This document shows, piece by piece, positions 55,769 to 64,000 of a DNA stretch of 64,000 nt (its first letter is position 1; the number at the start of each line of letters is the position of its first letter). This DNA is from Acytostelium subglobosum LB1. Its lineage: Eukaryota > Evosea > Eumycetozoa > Acytosteliales > Acytosteliaceae. The DNA lies in contig NW_012236524.1 in the NCBI RefSeq assembly GCF_000787575.1, positions 869,665 through 933,664 of the forward strand, written 5' to 3'. A program made the translations under genes and the position numbers. The notes beneath the pieces were generated by a model. The model saw nothing but the letters and a program-made list of their open reading frames with translations. It did not search any database and had not been told where the DNA came from.

Positions 55769-58696
55769 ACATTTGGTCGGTCGATTTTGTTCTGGGTCAC
55801 GTTGCCACGGGGGATCTAGAACCAGTGGGCTGGATATTAATAGACGGAATTGGACAAAGTTTGACAGGTGATGTGTGGGTAAAACTCGTTTGTCCGCGTT
55901 TTTGACAAAAGTAGTTAAAGTGGTTGGTACCTACAATATTATATTTAATGACGAACTATAAAAAAATATATATTATAAATTATAGTTGTTGTTGTTTAGA
56001 CTTATTCAATTATAAATGATGAAAAGATTAGAAGAGTCTGATGAATTAATGATGATCGACCCGGGTCAACGGAAAGGTGAGTGTGTATGTTGCATGGGGT
56101 ACTGACATGGCTGAGTATGAGGGGTAGATATTGCCGATGGATTGATGGATAGATATAGTTATCAATCAATCTAAAATCTGGGCCACTGTTTTGGATTAGA
56201 TATCCTTAACAATTAATTAAACACTCACACACGCGTTATCGATAAGGATTGGGATCTGGCCCTAGGCCTTCTAGATTGATGGAAAGATATCTTTTAGTTT
56301 ATCAGGGTACCCTACACCCCCCCAGGCACACAGGATATATGTGATGACGACATGAAGTCATGGTGACGCATTAATGGTCCCTGGGGGGGTATTAATGGAT
56401 CACTTGGAATAAACGAGATTAACATGACAACGGAAATGGACAAAGGAATGGATGAACGAAAAGGCGGTCCCAGCAAAGACCTAGGTCATTCAAGGATGAA
56501 GGGACGAGTGGGTATGAGTGATAGGGGGGTGTTGGGCGAGGTGGGGGTTGTCGATCTTTCGGGACAGACAAAATATCTATGATTGGCTAAGGATTGGATA
56601 CCACCTATGGGCGAATTAAAGTTGGTGGGGGAAGGGTGTGTGCACCTAGAAGCTTGACTTTTAAGTCTGGTCAACGCGTTGTGCATCTAAGTGATTCGAG
56701 GAAACGGTCCACTTTGTCCGAATTAAGAAAAACAATTGAAGTTCATTCAGAATCTGGGGACTTAGTCAACTGCAAGTCAAGTCAAACATGGTTGTAAATC
56801 GAGTTCATTGACATTTGTTGACTTTTGAAACATTATCCATAAAAGGAAAAAACTTTATACTTTTCGTTCACAACCAACTCTTACCTTATTGTATTAACAA
56901 ACGTTTCTCTGTTTGTTTGTTTGTTAGAGTAGTGGGCGTTGATGAACTTGAACTTGAAGTTGAGGTTGAAGTTGAAGTTGATGTTGAAGATGAAGTCGAG
57001 AGTTGGAAAGGGTGATGTGTTTTCGGTGTGTTGTGAGTTGGAATAAAGTGATGTCTTGGGTATGTGTAGGTTGTCTCCTATCTATCTATATATCTATTAA
57101 ATATATCAGTCCGTCGGTTGGACCCTGATCTAATATAATATAAATTAAAATATATATCAAACTAATAAATAATTTGTAAATTGATAATTGATTGATTGAT
57201 TATAGATTGTATGAGTGATAGATAATTTTATTAATGTAAATATATATAGAGTGTAATGTAATATAGAGTACTAATAATAATAAGTAATATGTAGTTTGTA
57301 ATATATCCAGTCTTTCACAAATGATTTCTCCGATCGCATCCCCCTAGTCAACAGCTACAGTGATGACACCAGTAATGCCGTCGGAGACAGTGAGAGACTC
57401 TGAATATGATGATTGAGTGACAGGATAAATAAATGAGTGATGTGATTTAATAAGCTGAGACTGACTTGGAGGTGTTGAGATTGTTAAACAATGTAGGATG
57501 GAATTACCTTTGGGTTGTTGATACAGGAAGGATGGATGGAATCCAACTACCATCATTACTATTAGTGCTAGTTCAATCATCCCCAACCTCCCCTCAATGG
57601 TCCATCCATTATTCATCAATAACATCATCAAAAAAAACAAACAAACAAACAAACCAGATTAAGTCAGTCTGATGGTCGCTGTTTAGCGCAATGATGCCCA
57701 TCATATGGTACACTCCCTTACGCATCGATCTAGAGCTAGGGTAGGTCCTTCCACATTATAACTCTCATTATGAGTGGATGTTGACTGTCAACATCATTCA
57801 TTCAAACATTCATTCAAACATTCATTCCACCGCACATCTCCAATAACAATGCCCTTGCACCAAATCATAGGGGGGGTAAGGCCGTGTCTGTTATGTGTTT
57901 TTTGATGTTGATGTTGTTGATGCACGTGACTTACCAAACCACCACCATACATTCACACACATTCACTACAAAGACACTGAATGGAACGAATCGTGCTTGG
58001 AGAGTCGAGAGTGAGAGAGTAGTTATTTGATCACAAACATGGATCGCCTGTTGTTGAGTGTTGTGTTTGGTGGGTGGGTGAGACAGGACCTTATTCAGGT
58101 GAGGTTAGTCCCATCACCACATTCAACAACTATAACCAAAATGTAAATATTATTTACAGATGTGTTGGCAGTATAGCGTCGACGTTGTTAATTATTGGGC
58201 AAACACATACATGCCTAATCATATGATGTGTGTAAGCACTACCCTTTTACAGATCCATCCTCCTCTGTTTGACCAGTCATGGGAGGTACCAATGTTGGAT
58301 TAAATTGTGGGATGTTTGGTGATTGGTGTTTGTTTAGTTGTGATAAAGTATGAATGTTAATGAGGTTTGTTGTTGTTCAAATGTCGGAGGAAAGGTCACT
58401 CAAAGGGTACCTCGCAAATAAAATACAACAACAATACAGAGTCATTTCGGAATAACTGATCTGAATGGAACTATTCCATATATCCTTGATTAACAAGATA
58501 TTATTAGTATCATTTCTGAAATACGTCTGTAATAATTCAATCTTAATAATAATGAAGGAAGATCTGGAACCCAAGTCTGAGGCTCAAAATCAAAGTATGA
58601 ATGAGGGGGCGGAAGATTCATTCGACTTTATGTCTCCTCATTGAACATAGATATATACATATATAAACATAAACTTGTTGTAATAACAACAACAAC
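55769..58696. other. Long non-coding stretch between two divergent genes
   Basis: This 2.9-kb region separates the leucine-zipper gene (-) from VPS52 (+). No open frame has coding character. It contains an 11-bp inverted repeat of C7/G7 at 56316-56390, a G-rich patch at 56520-56550, a GAAGTT-type repeat near 56950-56995 and AT-rich stretches from 57070 to 57300. A large promoter or an unrecognised RNA gene is possible. Confidence 0.5.
56316..56390. repeat. 11-bp inverted repeat with C7/G7 arms
   Basis: ACCCCCCCAGG at 56316-56326 is complementary to CCTGGGGGGGT at 56380-56390, with a 53-bp loop between them. The loop itself contains ATGAC/GTCAT. The element stands out in an AT-rich setting and could form a cruciform or RNA hairpin. 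Confidence 0.7.
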
Positions 58697-61560
58697 ATGT
58701 CATATAGTAATGGTAGTAGTAATAGAGTGACTACTGGTAGTTCACCGCAGATAACATCACCGGCCGCACAGACGATGGTATCCTCAATGTCACATTTAGA
58801 ACTTAATGATGCGGCATCAGATCGATTCGACTCGATAACAGCAACACCTTCACATGGTGGCACCAGCTCAGTATTATCGCCACAATCCGTTATGTTGTCA
58901 CCGCCAACAGATGGTGCCTCACCAACAATAGGATCAATGCTGCGCTACTCCTCTGCCTTGAGCCATTCATCAATCTCAGGCCTCATACTCAGCGACAATG
59001 ATGACGATGACAATAACAGTGAGTTGGGCGATCTTGAGATCACCATTGGTGAAGACCTAACATCATGTGACATCGAGCCTGACCTGCTCGAGAACCTAGA
59101 GGGTATGTTGTTCAGATTCATACTCGTGCTCATTGACTAACCTGTCGCTCACTTAAAGAGATGCTAAGTCATTATGCACCGACCGAGACAGTCATAGCCA
59201 AGGCCTTCAAGAAGGGCATCGATATTACAGGCTATTCAGACGAGGTCAGACGAACACTAGACCTCTACGACGAACAGATGAGGACATTATACAAGGATGC
59301 TGTACCAGATTGTAAGTGATACCAAGTCGTTGCAATGTATGATTGAATAAGACACTAACAACAGTCGACTCCTAGATGTAAACGAGAGAGAATCATTCAC
59401 TCAGATGTACACTACATTGAAGGAGAGCAATGCTCTGTTGACAGGATTCGAGGACATGTTGTTGGGCTTCCAGAATGAGTTGACCAGTATCTCAACAGAG
59501 ATGCGTGAGCTCCAAGAGAAATCAATCAACAAGAGTCAACGTTGTACAAATAGGAAGAAGGTCGTTGAGAAGTTGAACAAGCTCATCGATGAACTATCAA
59601 TCTCAGATGATGTAATACAGTATGTACAATCATTCATTCATTCGTTCGTTCATCCAAACATACTTACTCAATCACTCACTCAATTACTACTAGTCTACTA
59701 TCTGTTGGCGAAGTCAATGATCAGTACATGCAGTATCTGTCGATATTCAGTACAAAGATAGGACATATACAATCACAAAAGATGAATGAGGTGGCAGCAA
59801 CAACTGATGTAGAGGCCAGTCTGTTGAAGCTGATACAGACGGTGGTGGAGAAGGTGTATAGGTTCTTCATCAATCAGTTCAATTCGATCAAGACCTTTGC
59901 CACCTTGCAGTCCAAGCAGCAGGAGTTCACGCTCTATCGTCAGGCATTCATATTTCTCTATCGACACACCAAGAAGTTTGCCAGACAACTGCTGGAGCAG
60001 TACAAAGACACTGTGGAGAAGATATACACTGGCTACTTCAAGAACTATGTCACCTTCCTGGAGAAGCTCCAATTCGATCAGACCTCCAAGAATGACCTGT
60101 TGGGAACACCAGACAACAAGGGCAAGGGTATGTCCTTCTTCACTGACTGGAACCATTCCAATCACTCTGACCTGATACTGATCAATCAAACATTCAATCA
60201 ACATTTGTAGGATTCTTTAGCAGTATGAGTAGCAAGGTCAAGATCAAGTCGAGCATATTCACAGTGGACACGAGATATCAGATATTGAATGAGATTGAGG
60301 AGGCACCAATCAAGCCCCAGTCACTCAGTTCAAGTAGCTCGACCACTACTCAGGCCAATCAGATGAAGTACTCATACGAGATCATCTTCCGATCGATGCT
60401 ATTCTTCATTCGCGACCTTGTAACATTCGAGAACATGTTCATCAATGATCTCTTCCTCTCCACAGTCGACTGCTCCACTCAGATATTCTCCAAGTGCGAG
60501 TCATACTATATGGTATGTCTTCCATCATGCTGATCAATCAATCAATCAACCAAGGTTCTAACATCTATCGCAAACAGGACAACCTTAACTCATTCATATC
60601 AAACACATACGATCCAATAGCATTGATGCTAATCATTTGTATCACTCATAAGCTTCAATCAAAGTCGGTGGCCAAGTGTGAGAGCTCCGAACGTATAATG
60701 AACCAGTCAACATCAATGGCACTGGCCAGATTGAGAACAGTGATGATGGAGAATATCGAGAGTATTAGGAATGCAGTGATCCGTGATCTTGGACCAATCG
60801 AGGAGAACAGACCACACTACGTCATTAGACGATATGCTGAACTCATTGGTTCATTCACCATGCTATTCAATCACATTCCCACCGATATACATTGTACTAT
60901 TCGCGAATTCCTCGACATGCTACGCGCTGTAATCTCCAATCTCCTGATCAAACTGTCTGGCGAGTTCAAGGAGAAGACCAGCAAGAGTATATTCCTCATC
61001 AACAACTATGATCTAATATTGGCAATCCTATCCGTATGTAGTCAATCCATTCATCATCTGTGATCAATCAATCAAACTGACCAATCCAAATGACAACACA
61101 GGAGAAAGAGAACCCGATTGTGGACGACAAGGATTACTTCACTTTGATGTACAATCAAGAGTCAGAGGTGTTTGCGACTGAACAGTTGATGTCATATCCT
61201 TACATTCGCAGAATGATTGTATTTGTCAAGGAGTTGCTGCCTTTGATCAATATGTACACGGTGGTGGAGATCAATCACCCGGACCTCAACAAGGAGACAC
61301 AAGAGGCCATACTCAAGGACTTTTACAGCAACTGGCGAACAGGTATCGAGGAGATGAACGTCATTGTCACACAGTTATTTCCCAACTTTAAGAACGGCAC
61401 CAAGATCTTCCAGATCATCCTGGACCGTCTGTTCAACAGTTACAAGAGCTTTGGTCACATCGTCATCAAGTCATTCAAACAACTTAAGAGCTCACAGTAC
61501 TTTATCCCAGAGACAGAGATGTCTTACGAGATTAAGAAGTACTATGTATCATTCGATTGA
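58697..61560 (+). CDS. vps52: VPS52, subunit of the GARP/EARP tethering complex
   Basis: Seven exons fit by phase: 58697-59102, 59159-59311, 59376-59619, 59694-60127, 60211-60512, 60578-61033 and 61102-61560, giving about 817 residues (human VPS52 has 723). The N-terminal 130 residues are Ser-rich and extra. The Vps52 coiled coil reads GFEDMLLGFQNELTSISTEM, and the conserved parts TLYRQAFIFLYRHTKKFAR and FKNGTKIFQIILDRL lie later. GARP tethers endosome-derived vesicles at the trans-Golgi. The start is the ATG at 58697, preceded by an AAC run. Introns hold ATTC tracts and CTAAC branch-like sites. Confidence 0.9.
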
Positions 61561-61620
61561 TTTGATATAATATATTATATTATTATTGGCAAATCACTCA
61601 TGGCTTGGCTATTCATTCAT

Positions 61621-62079
61621 TCATTCACTTCGTACTATCATGTTGAGAGCATCGGTAGACTGGTCGAATTGTTTCCTCAATTGGTCACAGTCTCTCTTCA
61701 GGTCCATTGTCAATTGCTCATGCTTTTGTATTACATCGGACATGTACTGATGGAACAATTCCTTGTTTCTATCTTGTTCACTTTGAATTGTTTATAATTA
61801 ATATCCAATTTAGACAACTCAACTCAATCAATGTACCAACCTCATAAGCTCAACCTTTGATCTAGTAATACTAGTAAAGGATCGTACACAATGTTCCATT
61901 ATTTCATTAATAACATTGGTAGGTTGTTGTTGTTGTTGTACTTGTGATTGTTGTTGTGATTGTTGGTGTCCTTGTGATGCAGATGATATACTTGAGTATG
62001 TTGAGGACAACAATGAGGATGATGTTGTTGATGAAGGTAGACGAGAAGTGTCACCGACTGAGGCCCCAGAATCATACAT
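61621..62079 (-). CDS. Small coiled-coil protein, unknown
   Basis: Two exons, 61841-62079 and 61621-61780, give about 132 residues. The N-terminal half is Ser- and Gln-rich. The C-terminal half is a coiled coil: NEIMEHCVRSFTSITRSKVE, then EQDRNKELFHQYM and QLTMDLKRDCDQLRKQF. The donor is GTTGGT, weaker than usual, but phase and the helical continuation support it. The size and helical pattern recall small Mediator subunits or BLOC-type proteins, and I can assign neither. It converges with VPS52, 60 bp apart. Confidence 0.6.
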
Positions 62080-62860
62080 TTGATATTGTTGTTGTAATTA
62101 TCTCTATCTATGTCAATCACTCCATGATACAAATAAAGATAATAAGTTGTAAGTTACTGTTCACTTTGGGAAGTAGAGACATATTCTTGGAGATCCATTT
62201 AGAAGAAAGATAATTATATATCACCAGACATGTCCTGTCTATCTATAAGTCTATAAAAGGTAATCTTTCTTAAATCGGAACATGTTTAGATCTGTAAGTT
62301 GTGAACGTTACTACACAATTGTTTTGGCATAGGACACCAACATAGACAACAACAGTGTGATTATGTTAACGGAAAGTTTGAATTCAAAAACAATCTTGCA
62401 AGATGGAGGCAACCCATGCCCGATGGTGTTTGGTTTTTGGTTCCCCACCATACCTTTTTTTTGTTTTGCAATTATATCTGACCAAGTCATCAAATCATGT
62501 GACTGATGATCGGTTGTAGTGCACACACACATATTAGTAGGCTCATCCACAACAGTGTTACCCCCATCTCACTTATGAACTTTGCAAACACAACACACAT
62601 GTACACCCATCTCGCCGCCTAATAAATCCTCCATCTCATCATTCATTGTGACAATCATCTCACACTCTCCCTTCATCCACCTTTGATCCATCCACACCCT
62701 TCATTTCATCCATACTTTGAAGCCAACATTCATTCTTATTCATTCATTCATTAAGTACTTCATACTATCTACAGTAATAACATAATATCAATCATCACTT
62801 CCATCCAACAACATCCATAATCAATCCAATCAATCAACCAAACAATCAAACAAACAGATA
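62080..62860. promoter_or_regulatory. Divergent promoter of coiled-coil gene and DOCK gene
   Basis: No gene is seen in this 0.78-kb gap. It contains a perfect palindrome TTTGAATTCAAA at 62377-62388 and, from about 62620 on, pyrimidine-rich leader-like sequence before the ATG at 62861. Confidence 0.45.
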
Positions 62861-64000
62861 ATGTCGACTTCGACGACAAGTACTGCGTCAACAAGTAGTA
62901 CCGGAGGAGGACAGAGTATTGCCACGAGTGGCAAGTCTCCATCGGGAAGACATTTGAATGGAGGTGTTGGAATTCAACAGCAACAGAGTATGGGTGGCAG
63001 CGCTGGAAGTCCTGCATCGGGCTCCCCCGCATCACAGCCAGTCCCAGTGTCTGTGATGGCCACCTCCTCATCGCCATCCACTGGCCTAAAGAATGGCGGA
63101 TCGCCAGCCACACCAAACGGCGCAAACGGTGTAAATCATAATCATATTAATAATAATAATAACCTGGAAGACAGCGCCTCATCCAGCAGCAACAATAACA
63201 ATGCCTCTAGCATCAAGGCGGCTGGAGGCGGAGTGAGCAGCGAGCGATTGCGCATTGACTACAAGTTTGATGAGTATGAGGACCAGTTCTTTGCCAAGGC
63301 AATCATCAACGATCCGCTCAAGATCTCGTTGATCCCCGACCTGCTGTCGGTGCGCTCAGTGCCACGCGACACCAAGATCGCCGGCCAGAACATCCCGGGC
63401 GACCTCATCTTTAACAAGCTGTCGGTGGGCGTGCAAGAGTCGATCAATATCTTCAAGCAGGAGTGGACGATCATCACCAGGGACGCAATGCCCACGCCGG
63501 CCGCCGGTCTCAACCAGCTCAAGCCGCTCTCCTTCCAGCTGTACGAGGAGAACGACGACTTTGAGACGGGCACTCCAGCCGAATCCGTCAAAGACCTCAA
63601 TCAAGAGATTGTCCAATCATCTGGCTCACAACTCTTTGACCCCAAGATCATCGACACGCTCAAGACCGCTCGTGCTCCCCTCTTCCAAACATTCTTTAGC
63701 GATGAATCATCCACCATCGATCCACCTCGCATTGGCAAGCCATTTGAAGATCCACAGTAAGTTTAAACAATCAATCAATCAATCATTCAATGGAACTATT
63801 CCACTCACTCATTCACTCAATCTTTCAATTCAGGTTCTTCCAATTCCAGGTTGAGTGCAGTGAGTTCAGGACAGTGATTGGTGACATTGAGCCATTCTTT
63901 GGCCGAATGTTCCTCTTTGATGCCAATGCTGAGCCCAAACATCAAATAGTTAGCGAGGTCTTCCACTTTGATTTTGGTACACATCAAAACCTTTTGCCTA
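62861..64000 (+). CDS. Zizimin-type DOCK protein, 5' part
   Basis: Exon 1 is 62861-63756 and exon 2 starts at 63834 and runs off the window. The first 130 residues are Ser/Gly/Asn-rich. Then a folded part with YKFDEYEDQFFAKAI and DLIFNKLSVGVQES follows. Across the junction, PFFGRMFLFDANAEPKHQIV and SEVFHFDFGTHQN resemble the N-terminal region before the DHR1 (C2-like) domain of zizimin/DOCK7-type exchange factors. Such proteins activate Rac/Cdc42-type GTPases through a DHR2 domain, which would lie outside this window. The ATG is clean, with no upstream in-frame choice. Confidence 0.75.

Overview
The window is nuclear DNA of a dictyostelid social amoeba. Three things point there: a villin-headpiece talin of TalB length, B-box/Kelch, FNIP-repeat and ankyrin families of dictyostelid type, and a CDK1 almost identical to the Dictyostelium one with the PSTALRE helix. 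Genes are compact, with intergenic gaps mostly of 50 bp to 1 kb. Introns are short (about 40-150 bp), begin GTATGT or GTAAGT, often carry an ACTAAC-like branch site, and are filled with ATTG/AATG-type tetranucleotide tracts. Coding DNA is richer in G and C than D. discoideum usually is, so a different dictyostelid is likely. I see no transposon, retroelement, tRNA, rRNA or CRISPR.

Layout. 1-10 kb: partial unknown gene (-), calcineurin-like phosphoesterase (-), histone chaperone ASF1 (+), ZIP zinc transporter (+), PP2A catalytic subunit (-), CDC45 (-). 10-19 kb: ankyrin-repeat protein (+), LITAF-domain protein (-), small unknown protein (-), CCDC25 homologue (-), a decayed B-box/Kelch copy and an intact one (-). 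19-32 kb: STE20-type kinase (-), a large acidic/polyQ protein with a possible TPP1-like OB fold (+), a one-TM unknown (-), Maf-type nucleotide pyrophosphatase (-), UCHL5/UCH37 deubiquitinase (+), Asteroid-like PIN/XPG protein (-). 32-44 kb: GMP synthase (+), FNIP protein (-), two intact B-box/Kelch genes flanking a truncated copy (+), CDK1 (+), AIG1/ADTRP-like membrane hydrolase (-). 44-64 kb: talin B (-, with one apparent frameshift), leucine-zipper protein (-), a 2.9-kb non-coding stretch, VPS52 (+), a small coiled-coil protein (-), and the 5' end of a zizimin-type DOCK protein (+).

The most interesting signal is regulatory. The upstream regions of ASF1, CDC45, CDK1 and the TPP1-like gene each hold a GCGCC core followed 4-8 bp later by TTCAAA or TTCGAA. 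This resembles an E2F/CDE plus CHR composite element and would tie the telomere candidate to the S-phase genes. Two degenerate telomere-like G-rich tracts also occur in the window. Introns of several genes can fold into hairpins through their tetranucleotide tracts. Exon borders were chosen by eye from splice signals, reading phase and family similarity.
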